This document shows, in pieces, positions 27,572 to 36,237 of a stretch of DNA of 64,000 nt. Origin of the DNA: Jannaschia rubra (GTDB lineage Bacteria > Pseudomonadota > Alphaproteobacteria > Rhodobacterales > Rhodobacteraceae). Both the position numbers and the translations under genes were made by a program. The stretch lies in the NCBI RefSeq assembly GCF_001403735.1, contig NZ_CXPG01000024.1, positions 16 to 64,015 of the forward strand, given 5' to 3'. Below the pieces are notes generated by a model. It was not told where the DNA came from. It saw only the letters and a program-made list of their open reading frames with translations, and did no database searches. How positions within the stretch are numbered: the first letter of the stretch is position 1; each line of letters begins with the position of its first letter.

Positions 27572-28052
27572 CTATTTTCGGGCGTCGGCAAGCGTCAGGA
27601 ACCAGTCAACGTTCGGGCACTCCGATCGCAGCTTGCGGTCGAATGCCTCCATGAGGCCGTCGTCAGTGAGCTTGCGCGACCGTGAGAGGTCCAGTGTGAC
27701 CTCGTTGGCACAGGCCCGAAGATCACGGTCGCGGCAGATGAGCTCGCTGTCCTGATCGACCCGGATCGTCTTTGGGTGGTCCGTCTTCGCACAAACCCGA
27801 TCCAGCGTCGTGGTTCCCATCCCCGCCCCGAGAGCTGATCCGCGCGTCGAACACAGGCGGGTACGGCGCGAAGATGTCGACGACCGTCAAAACCCGAAGT
27901 GTCCTGCCCGTCGCCAGTTGGCCATGGGCAAGATCCATCGCCCAGACGTCGTTCGGCCCGACAGCGGCCCGACCGGCGCGGCGAGATTTGTAGCGGAACC
28001 TTGAACGGTGGAACCCGATGGCCCGCGGGCCGTCCGGATCGCCGCACTCCAC
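27572..28052 (-). mobile_element. IS3-family transposase (OrfB) remnant
   Basis: The minus strand reads GPNDVWAMDLAHGQLATGRT and LRVLTVVDIFAPYPPVFDAR, then after a frame change near 27810 RVCAKTDHPKTIRVDQDSEL, LTDDGLMEAFDRKLRSEC and FLTLADARK. These are the DDE (rve) domain pieces of an IS3-type OrfB: D in WAMDLAH, D in RVDQDSE, and E in MEAFDRKLR. The N-terminal part, OrfA and the terminal inverted repeats are not seen, and the frame is broken, so it is inactive. It ends 25 bases from the Tc toxin operon. Confidence 0.85.
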
Positions 28053-28077
28053 GCTTTCATTCCCGCAGGGCAGGGCG

Positions 28078-31000
28078 TCACAACGAGTCCATCCAGTCGG
28101 CGATTTTCCAACCGATGGTCTGCGTATAGGCCGGTTTCGACGGATCCGCCCAGAGGCTGGTCAGCGCCTGGTCCGCCTCGACCAACCCGTCGGAAATCAC
28201 GGCGGTGGGCGATAGATCGCTGCCCAGGTACTCGCGAGAGGCCCAGCCGATCCCCTCGTCCACCGCGCGTGTCACGCCGTAGCTGATGGAGAAGACGGCG
28301 CCCACGGGGCCGGCATAGCCGATCAGATCGGCAGTCAGGTCCGCCCCGGTCAGGATGCGGTCCTCGGTGGTGTTGGCAGTGGCGAAGCTGTAGGCGCTCA
28401 TCCCGGTGCCGAGCGGCCCGAGCGCCTCCAGCGCGACGCGTCCACCGGCCTTGACCGCGCCAAGGGCGCGTGCGCCGCGCCCGGGATTGGGCACATCCGG
28501 CACCGATGGCGCGTCGATGCTGAAAGTCGCATCGAAGGCCGCGTCGAGATCGTCGCCATAGCGGGCCAATTCGTCCGGGTCGGCCCCGGCCAGGAACTCC
28601 GCGGTGGCGCCTCGATCGTTGCCGTGGAAGTTGGCCATCTGGTGGTAGATCGCCGTGTCGATGGATGCCGCTGGCACGGGTGAGTTGGTGGCGATTCGGG
28701 CTCGCTGCGCGTTCTCGCGGGCGTCGACGAAGGTTCCGGCGACATCGTGGCCCCTTCCGGCTGCGGTATCGACCTGCATCCGGCTGGTGACGGCATTGTC
28801 CGCCGTCGCGCCGCCATGTGTCTTGTCCAGCGCCGCATCGCGGTCGTTCCAATAGGCGATATCGTTGTGATAACTGCGCCCTTGACCGCTGCGGGTATAG
28901 CGCGTGGTGCCATCGGGATTGCGTGCGACCTCCTCGAGCTGGGCCCCGGCGGCGCCGTGCTCGCGTTCGGTAAGCCTTTCACCGGGCAGGGGGTTGTCCT
29001 GATCGAGATAATCCGCGCCTCGTCCGGTTTCGGCAGAGGTCATGCGGCTGTAGGGGCCGACATGACCGTATTGCCCGTTGGTGGGACCGAAGGGGTCGAT
29101 CTGGCCGGGTGTTACCCCTTCGGGCAGGGGGGTCGCCTCGATCGGCTGGTTCAAGGTGGCCCGATGCGAGGGGCTCTGCGACTGCACGCCTTGATGCACA
29201 TCGTCCAGCCGGTCCTGGCTGAGCCCGTCGAGCCCGTAGTCGCGTGGCACCTGCCCGTTCTGGAACTCGGGGCGGGCAAGCAGGGACGCGCGTGCCTCGC
29301 CGCTGTCGCCCCAGAGAAGCGCTTCGGGTGGCAAATCGGGCGAAACGAAGTTCGGGGATGCGCCGGGGACCATGCTCGCGGCGCGGGCGGCGGCGGACAC
29401 GGAAACGCCGGGAACCTCGGGGCCGTTGCCCTCGGCAGAGGGGGTGCCGCCGGCGTCGGTCCGCGCCGGTGTTGTCGCGGCATTGGCCGGAACGTTGATT
29501 CCGATGTCGGATGTCGTCGCGCTTGCGGCGGCGGGTGTGGCGGGCGTCACTGCCGCGTCACTGTCGCCGACGGGCACAGCGTCGGGGATATTTTCAGGCC
29601 GGAAGGGCGAGTTTTCACCCATTTCCTCGAATGACCGCGTGAGGTCCGAAAGGGAATCGAGTGCTTGCCTGAGCTCGGCTGCTTCGGGGCTGATGGTGCG
29701 GATGGCGGTCATGGTTCCCGCCTCGACCCCGGCCAGGGTCGCCGCCGGATCGGAAACTTCGTGGAGCCCCGCGCGCGATTGGTCCATGATGTAGACCTGC
29801 GCGCCCAGGGCTGACGCCTGCAGCCAGCCGGACCGTGCCTCGGCCTGCACGTCCCGGGGAAGGCTTTCGAAACTGACGACATGGCTCATCAGCTCTTGCC
29901 ACTGGCGGGATCGTCGCTCGGCGTCGGTTTCCAGCCCCAGGTCGTCGCGATAGGTGACGGGATTGCCGTGCGCATAGGCGTAGAGGTTCGGCCCGTCGCC
30001 CGCGCCCAACGGGTCGGGGCTGATCCAGCGGCAAAGCCAGGGGGCCAGATAGCGGAAGGGGAAGGCGACAAAGCCGGTCGCATCATCCCGTTCGCGCGCG
30101 GCAAAGCGGTGCTGGCGCGGCAGCAGGTCGCGTATGTTGTCGCCTGCCACGAACATGGTTTCGCCAAAGGGCGCATGTTCTTCGTAGGATACGACCCGCC
30201 CAGCCCCGTCCAGCACCAGCTGGAGATGTCCGCCCTGGATACCGACCGAATAACGGATGGCGGTGGTGCCATCGGCGTCGACTTCCCGGTTCTGGCTGTC
30301 CTGCACCCAGTGATGCACGACGCCGAGAACCCGTGTGCCGTGCAACGCATCGGAGCTGTGCCGCGCAAAGAGCAGCGTGCCGTCGCGCCGCCGCCGGGTG
30401 ATCCGGCAACCGCCAAGATAGCGTGTTTCGATGACGACGCGAGCGCCCCCTTCGTAGCGTTCCTCGACCTTTCGCGCCCGCTGTCCGGTGGAATCGTATA
30501 CGTAGTACTCCGCGTCATCGATCCCGCCGGGCCGCGCGATGACGACCGCCGCGGCCAGCTTGTCGAAAGCGGACCAGCGCATCGCGGCGAGGTGATCCAG
30601 CGTGGCCAGCCGTCCTGCGGCATCGAACATGCGACCCGGATCCTGCCGCGCCAGCCCTCCCGGCCCGTCGCGCGTGATACTGCGGTTGCTGACCGGATCG
30701 ACCCACATGCTGCGGGTGAAATTTCCTGCCGCCGAAAGCTGCCGCATCTCCTGGAGGTTGTTTGCGGTGTCCCACCGATAGGTCCGCCGGTAGGGACGCA
30801 GCATCTGTCCGTCGTTCAGCGAGATGCGGCGCGCCCCGCCGACCAGCCCCGGCGACCGGCCCTGCGTCCCGGTCGCGGCAAAAGCCATATGGGTCCAGCC
30901 GGTCGCTTCGGTCAGCCGGTAATGGGCGTCGTAGGAAAAGCGGTCTGCCTCTTGCCCCGCGGGCACGGGCGGCAGATTGGACAGGATATGCCCCCGCGTC

Positions 31001-34000
31001 CGGTTGCGCCGGCAGGTCAGGTTGCCCACCGGGTCATAGGCGTAGTCCAGTTCCGCGATCTTCACGACCCCGCGCCGGGTGACTTGCCGTGACAGCCGCC
31101 CGGTGTCGGCTTCATGGGTCAGCGTCGTGATGGTGCCATTGCCATAGCTTTCGGAAATCCGGTCGGCGCGCGCATCTTCGATGGCGCCTTGAAAGACCGT
31201 CTCATCCACCGCCCCGTCGGCGGCGCGGATCCGCACGGTGGCGATGGTGCCGCCGGTTTCATAGGTGGTGCGCTGTTCGCTGCCATCTGCCCGGTGCTCG
31301 CGGGTCTTGCGCCCAAGCGCATCATAGCTGGCGCGGGTGCGGAAGATTTCGGTCTCGAGCGCGGGGGCGGCACTCCAGTCGATCTCGGTCCGGTAGGCTT
31401 CGGCGTAGCGCCGCGTGGTTTCCAGCGCCCGCCCGGCGTGATCGTAGCGAAGGACTTGCCTCAGCCCCGCCTGATCGCGGGTTTCGACCAATCGTCCGAT
31501 GGTGTTTCTGTCTTGGGCGGCAGCATCGGCGCCCTCGTAGCGATGCTCTTCCAGCGTTCGCAGCCCGTCGCCGTCCGTTTCGCCCTGCACTGCCGTGATC
31601 CGCCCCAGCACGTCGCGGGTGTTGACGAGATGCACGCCGCTGGCCTCCCATAGGTGGGCGATCTGTTGCAGCGTGTCGGTCAGCGTGCGGGTGGTGCCCG
31701 CATCGGCGGTGGTCTCGACAAGCGGGACGCCCTGCATGTCGCGGATGTAGCGGGCACTGGCCACTTCTGCGCCCGGTGCACGCCCACCATTGGCGGCGAA
31801 CTGGCGCGGATCGGTAAGGGCGGCGGTGCGCCCCATGGCATCATAGGCAAGGTGCGTGCGCGCAGGCGGTCCACCCGCGACCAGCAGGGTCTCGGTCAGG
31901 AACTGCCGCCCCTTGGCATCCAGATGGGCGGTGATCGGCGTGTCGCGATGCGCCTCGGCCCCCTGGATCGCGGCCAGGGTCGCGGGCTCGGCGATCTCGC
32001 CTGCCGGGATCCGTTCCGTCACTGCGCGGGACCGGGCGGCGCTGTCGTTTTCGTCGTATGTGACCAGCGCCCAGGGGGTGCGCCGTGCTTCGGTCCTGAA
32101 TCCTGCGGGGGTTTCCGATCCGTCTAGCCGGCCCATGGGGTCGTAATGCATTATCGTGGCCCGCCCGACCGCATCGAAAAGTCCGATCGGTTCGAACCCC
32201 GGCCCGACCGCATGCAGCGGCGCATGGCTGCGCAGGGTCAGCCCCTTGGCGTTGGGCACCTGCCGACCGGCCACAAGCCAGCGATCGGCGGCATCGGGCA
32301 CGTCTTCCACCGCGCCGCCGGCCATTGGCCGGAAGACCGCGCCCCGGGCGACCCGCCGTTTCATCTGGGCCGGGTGCCCGCTACCCGCCAGGTGATGCAC
32401 GAGTATTTCCAGCGGAGCGTTCGGGGCGTCGCGGTGATGCTCTGTCCGGGTGAAGCGGGCCATGGCGGCCGGCGGGGCGGTCGCCGGATCGCCGCCGCCG
32501 TTCACATGGGTGAACCAGGCCAGATCGTCATACAGGGCCGCCGCCCCGGCCGTCTGGACGAAGGCCGCCGGATCGGCGATTGCCGCAGTCAGATCGGTGC
32601 CGGACCGGGGATCATGCCCAGCCAGATCGCCGTCGCCCGCCAGCACCGCGTTGCCATCGGCCTGCAGCGTCCGGCCCCGGCTGCTGCGCGCCCGCACCCG
32701 CCCGAAGGGATCGAAGCGGACTTCGCCGACAACACCGGAAGGGTCAATGCGCCGCATGGGTTGCAGCGCGATGTAATCCGTTTCGACCGTGGTGCGCAGG
32801 CCGCTCGCATCGGTGATGGCTGCAACGCTGCGCAATTCACTATCGTATTCGAGGGCTTCTCTGGCACCCAACGGGTCGGTCATGCTGTCGAGAAGGCCGA
32901 AATCTGCGGTTGGTCGATAGCCATGCCGCGCGCTGCGCCGCCACCAGTAGCCTGCATCGGCCAGATAACCCAAACCGGTCAGCATGGCGGCATCGACCTG
33001 GTCCGGAAGCGCACTGGCGCGCAATGTATCCGGGAAGGCGGCAAGCTGCGTATGGTCGAGCCTGCGCGGATCGGCCATCGCCCCCGCATCCTGCGTCGGC
33101 GCGCCTGCGTCATCCTGATAGAACAGCCGCTCCCAGTCGATCCGCCGGGCGGTGGGCCCGGGGGGCACCGCCGCCGGATCGGCATCGAAGTCGATCATGG
33201 CAAGCCGGGCCGTATCGGCCTGTGGCTTCAGCGTCGCAGCGGTCAGGTAGCCGTCGCCGTCGAGCGCGATGCCGGTAAGCGCGAAACGCTCACGGCTGAG
33301 GGTGGTGTCGAGCATCCGGTCGGAGGCCGCATGGAGCGTGGCGGCGGCGGCCCCTTCGGCATGCGCCGCGGTCGTGACCTGCAGGTCGATGTGGGTGACG
33401 GCCTGATCGGGGTGCACCGCGCGCGCACCGCGCCGCCCATAGGCGACGGTTGCCAGCTCGATCGTGCGCCCGAAGCTGTCGGCGGCGAGGTGTAGCGTGT
33501 GTTCGATCCGGGCATCGCCGGTGCCGCCTTCGTAGACATGGACGAGCGTTTCCGCAGGCAGGAGCATCGTGCCGCCGCGCCGACCGGCGGGGGCGCTGGT
33601 GGCCGGTTGCACCGGTAGAACGCGGTACCGGCTCTCGCTGACCTGGTAGGGGGCGCCGAAATCGCGGTTGGCATAGACTTCCTGTCGGATGCCTTGCCCT
33701 TGCAGGCTGCGCAGCGCCGCGCGCCTTGTGCGCAGATCCGAGCCGGCGCCGGGCCAGGCGCCGGTTTCCGTGCTGCTGGCGGTCAGGGGCCGCGCCTCGG
33801 GATCGCCGGAAAAGACCTGGCTGTCGCGCCGCGCCATCATCCGGGCATCTTCGCGTTCACCCGCATGAAACCATGTGCGTACCGTGGCGGCGGTGACATC
33901 GCCGCCGCCGGGTCCGGGGGCTTCGCTGTCGTGTCGTTCGACCATGCCGAAATGCGACAGACCCCCGCTTTCAGGGTCGGAAAGCCCGTCGTGATAGGTG

Positions 34001-36237
34001 AACCTCTCCACGGTCAGCGCGCCCGTGACATGATCGGTCCGTTCGATCCGCTGCACGACGATGGGATGTGCGGCCAACGGCATGGGCCAGCGGTCGCCCG
34101 AAGCCGATGCCGCGAGATAATGGCTGGCCGAGGAGGTATAGCCGATGCTGACTTCGCCACCGATGTTGTTGGCATAGCCGATCAGCCTCCCCGGCGGCCC
34201 GTCGGTCATCATCGGCAGATAGGAAACCGGTGCGCTGCTGTCGCCGGGCAGGCCCGAAAAGCTGACGAGGCAAAGCGTGCCGTCCGCCAGCAAATCGACC
34301 AGTTCCGCCCCTTGCGCGGCGTGCGGCATGGTCAGCCCCGGCAGATCGGCCGCTCGCCGGAACCCGTTGCCGGAGAGGTTTTCCCAGACCTCGGTTCGAT
34401 CCGGCCCGAGATAGAGCAGGTCCGGCACGCCGGTTCCTGTGATATCGGCAAAGCGGACGCGGAACGGGTCGTATTCGTCGGAGTGATCGAACAACGGGGC
34501 ACCGGCGACCGGCACGGCGGGGCCGAAATCCCCGTGACCGAGGTTGGGCCAATAGGTCACCTGACCGTTATGCATGAGGACGACGTCGGCCAGTCCCGAT
34601 CCGGTCATGTCCGCCACGAAGATCCCGCGCCCCGGCGCGGGTGCCAGCGACGGTGGCCCGTCGGCAGCGCCCGCGCGGCGCTGAGGCAGGTGATCGCCCG
34701 CCCGCCCGTCGCTTTCGATCCAGACGATGTCGTCGCCCCCGCCCAGCAGGAGATCGGTCTGCCCGTTTCCGCTGCAATCCATCAGCCCCGGCCCGGTGGT
34801 GCCGGGGCGGGCCACCCGATCGAAGCTTCGCATCGCATCCCAGTTTTCGCGGCCGGCGTCATAGCGGTGAAATCCGGCGGTTGCCGGGGACGCGACGACA
34901 ATGTCGCGCGCGCCGTCGGTCTCGACATCGCCCAGCACCCCGCGCCCGACGATGGTGGTGCTGGGCAGGCTGTACAGCTGTTCTTCCGGGCCAAAGCGCC
35001 CGCCGCCCAGATTGCGCCGCAGCGCCCAGGCGGTGCCGCGCCGGAACAGCGCGTGGCGGATGCCTTCGCCGAAGGGATCGGTCCACTGCGGAGCGGCAGC
35101 GGCGCGGAAGGGCGTGCCGTCTTCGGCCTGCAATTGTCTCGGCGAGGAAGCGGGCCTTACCGCGCTGTAGCGGAAGGTGAGGGGTGGCGCCATAGCGGTC
35201 CAGCCCTCATCGCCGCGCCTGCCGGTGCGGGTAACGGATTGCAGCCGCGAGCCCGCGGCGGCGGCCTCATCGGGCTGGAAGGCAAGGCGGACGATATCCG
35301 TGAGCTGATCCGCGGGGGCGACTGCGGGATATCGGTTGAACAGCAAGAGCGCCCGACACCGGCGATAGCGCCGGATCTCGAACCCCGGATAGGTCGAGAA
35401 CGGGTCCGGGCGCAGGAGCCAGGGGGCGGTTTCATCGCCTGCGGTCGCGGGCGCGTCGGTATCGTGTTCGCCGTAATCGAAGACGACTTCCAACCGGAAT
35501 TGAAGATCGGCCGCGGGGGTGTCCGGGTCGAAAGGAACCCGATTGGCGTAGCGCACGCGCTTGAGGTAGGTCGCGGCAGGGTCCGGCCCGCGCATGCGTT
35601 TCGCCTCGGCGGCGCTGGTGCGGGGGACATTCGCGAAGTCCTCGGGCTTGTAGATGAATTGCGCGGCATTTCCCTGCGCATCGCGGTGGTGTTCAAGATG
35701 CCAGCAGAGGATCCTTGCGGGCCGCATCGGGTCTGCCAGCCGGGCGGCCGGGGTTTCGCCATAGATCGCCACGCCGCCATCGGACTTGGCCACGCGCCAC
35801 CGGGCGATGCCGGTGGCGCGATCGGTCCAGCGTTCGATCACATGTTCGGCGGCCCCGGTAACCGGGCGGAAGCTGTCGATGCGGATCTGGCCCTGCTGTC
35901 GCCGCACCGGTTGCCAGCGGTCGCCAGCCCGCTCCAGCAGCGGGCTGAGTTCGCCCACGCCCGTCAGCGAAAAGCGGTCGGTGTCGTCATAGCGCGGCGC
36001 GCCCCGGTCGCCCAGCCGGGTGATCGTCGGCGGGTCGAGCGACCAGCCCAGCCCCGCGATCGAATTGCCGCCCCCGGTATGCACCAGACTGAGCGGCGGC
36101 GCGTTGCCGGTCCGGTCGATGGCGAAGGGCAGCGGTACGGTGAGTGTGGCACTGCCCTGGCCGGGCGCCACATCAAGGCTTTCGCCAAAGCCCACCGGGC
36201 CGGGTGCAAAATCCGGGAGGGGAGGGCCCGCACTCAT
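28078..36237 (-). CDS. Tc toxin component: fused TcB-TcC (SpvB/TcdB/Rhs) with unassigned C-terminal region
   Basis: A 2719-residue protein joining TcB and TcC in one chain. Order: SpvB domain (about 15-330, VGFGESLDVAPGQGSATLTV, GGGNSIAGLGWSLDPPTITR); FG-GAP/VCBS repeats (about 440-640, FVADMTGSGLADVVLMHNGQ, RFADITGTGVPDLLYLG); TcdB middle regions; YD/Rhs repeats (about 1360-2050, YDPMGRLDG, YDHAGRALETTRRYAE); and the Rhs core end (YLAPWLCRWISPDPLGAGDG, NPVTYRDDLGLE). The two Asp-containing motifs are those that self-cleave the toxin part, expected near residue 2102. The remaining 617 residues have a Pro/Ala/Thr linker, a segment around HGAAGAQLEEVARN and a hydrophobic Gly-rich stretch near 2610-2670. 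Known TcC effectors are about 300 residues; this one is not recognised. The ATG at 36237 overlaps the tcA stop. Confidence 0.92.
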   Translation of the reverse strand: MSAGPPLPDFAPGPVGFGESLDVAPGQGSATLTVPLPFAIDRTGNAPPLSLVHTGGGNSIAGLGWSLDPPTITRLGDRGAPRYDDTDRFSLTGVGELSPLLERAGDRWQPVRRQQGQIRIDSFRPVTGAAEHVIERWTDRATGIARWRVAKSDGGVAIYGETPAARLADPMRPARILCWHLEHHRDAQGNAAQFIYKPEDFANVPRTSAAEAKRMRGPDPAATYLKRVRYANRVPFDPDTPAADLQFRLEVVFDYGEHDTDAPATAGDETAPWLLRPDPFSTYPGFEIRRYRRCRALLLFNRYPAVAPADQLTDIVRLAFQPDEAAAAGSRLQSVTRTGRRGDEGWTAMAPPLTFRYSAVRPASSPRQLQAEDGTPFRAAAAPQWTDPFGEGIRHALFRRGTAWALRRNLGGGRFGPEEQLYSLPSTTIVGRGVLGDVETDGARDIVVASPATAGFHRYDAGRENWDAMRSFDRVARPGTTGPGLMDCSGNGQTDLLLGGGDDIVWIESDGRAGDHLPQRRAGAADGPPSLAPAPGRGIFVADMTGSGLADVVLMHNGQVTYWPNLGHGDFGPAVPVAGAPLFDHSDEYDPFRVRFADITGTGVPDLLYLGPDRTEVWENLSGNGFRRAADLPGLTMPHAAQGAELVDLLADGTLCLVSFSGLPGDSSAPVSYLPMMTDGPPGRLIGYANNIGGEVSIGYTSSASHYLAASASGDRWPMPLAAHPIVVQRIERTDHVTGALTVERFTYHDGLSDPESGGLSHFGMVERHDSEAPGPGGGDVTAATVRTWFHAGEREDARMMARRDSQVFSGDPEARPLTASSTETGAWPGAGSDLRTRRAALRSLQGQGIRQEVYANRDFGAPYQVSESRYRVLPVQPATSAPAGRRGGTMLLPAETLVHVYEGGTGDARIEHTLHLAADSFGRTIELATVAYGRRGARAVHPDQAVTHIDLQVTTAAHAEGAAAATLHAASDRMLDTTLSRERFALTGIALDGDGYLTAATLKPQADTARLAMIDFDADPAAVPPGPTARRIDWERLFYQDDAGAPTQDAGAMADPRRLDHTQLAAFPDTLRASALPDQVDAAMLTGLGYLADAGYWWRRSARHGYRPTADFGLLDSMTDPLGAREALEYDSELRSVAAITDASGLRTTVETDYIALQPMRRIDPSGVVGEVRFDPFGRVRARSSRGRTLQADGNAVLAGDGDLAGHDPRSGTDLTAAIADPAAFVQTAGAAALYDDLAWFTHVNGGGDPATAPPAAMARFTRTEHHRDAPNAPLEILVHHLAGSGHPAQMKRRVARGAVFRPMAGGAVEDVPDAADRWLVAGRQVPNAKGLTLRSHAPLHAVGPGFEPIGLFDAVGRATIMHYDPMGRLDGSETPAGFRTEARRTPWALVTYDENDSAARSRAVTERIPAGEIAEPATLAAIQGAEAHRDTPITAHLDAKGRQFLTETLLVAGGPPARTHLAYDAMGRTAALTDPRQFAANGGRAPGAEVASARYIRDMQGVPLVETTADAGTTRTLTDTLQQIAHLWEASGVHLVNTRDVLGRITAVQGETDGDGLRTLEEHRYEGADAAAQDRNTIGRLVETRDQAGLRQVLRYDHAGRALETTRRYAEAYRTEIDWSAAPALETEIFRTRASYDALGRKTREHRADGSEQRTTYETGGTIATVRIRAADGAVDETVFQGAIEDARADRISESYGNGTITTLTHEADTGRLSRQVTRRGVVKIAELDYAYDPVGNLTCRRNRTRGHILSNLPPVPAGQEADRFSYDAHYRLTEATGWTHMAFAATGTQGRSPGLVGGARRISLNDGQMLRPYRRTYRWDTANNLQEMRQLSAAGNFTRSMWVDPVSNRSITRDGPGGLARQDPGRMFDAAGRLATLDHLAAMRWSAFDKLAAAVVIARPGGIDDAEYYVYDSTGQRARKVEERYEGGARVVIETRYLGGCRITRRRRDGTLLFARHSSDALHGTRVLGVVHHWVQDSQNREVDADGTTAIRYSVGIQGGHLQLVLDGAGRVVSYEEHAPFGETMFVAGDNIRDLLPRQHRFAARERDDATGFVAFPFRYLAPWLCRWISPDPLGAGDGPNLYAYAHGNPVTYRDDLGLETDAERRSRQWQELMSHVVSFESLPRDVQAEARSGWLQASALGAQVYIMDQSRAGLHEVSDPAATLAGVEAGTMTAIRTISPEAAELRQALDSLSDLTRSFEEMGENSPFRPENIPDAVPVGDSDAAVTPATPAAASATTSDIGINVPANAATTPARTDAGGTPSAEGNGPEVPGVSVSAAARAASMVPGASPNFVSPDLPPEALLWGDSGEARASLLARPEFQNGQVPRDYGLDGLSQDRLDDVHQGVQSQSPSHRATLNQPIEATPLPEGVTPGQIDPFGPTNGQYGHVGPYSRMTSAETGRGADYLDQDNPLPGERLTEREHGAAGAQLEEVARNPDGTTRYTRSGQGRSYHNDIAYWNDRDAALDKTHGGATADNAVTSRMQVDTAAGRGHDVAGTFVDARENAQRARIATNSPVPAASIDTAIYHQMANFHGNDRGATAEFLAGADPDELARYGDDLDAAFDATFSIDAPSVPDVPNPGRGARALGAVKAGGRVALEALGPLGTGMSAYSFATANTTEDRILTGADLTADLIGYAGPVGAVFSISYGVTRAVDEGIGWASREYLGSDLSPTAVISDGLVEADQALTSLWADPSKPAYTQTIGWKIADWMDSL

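Noticed and set aside
24522-28052. QatABCD or dpd-type defence/modification island around the QueC-like gene and methyltransferase piece
   Set aside because: No Qat ATPase, TatD nuclease or dpd genes occur here, and the methyltransferase is a fragment from an unrelated family.
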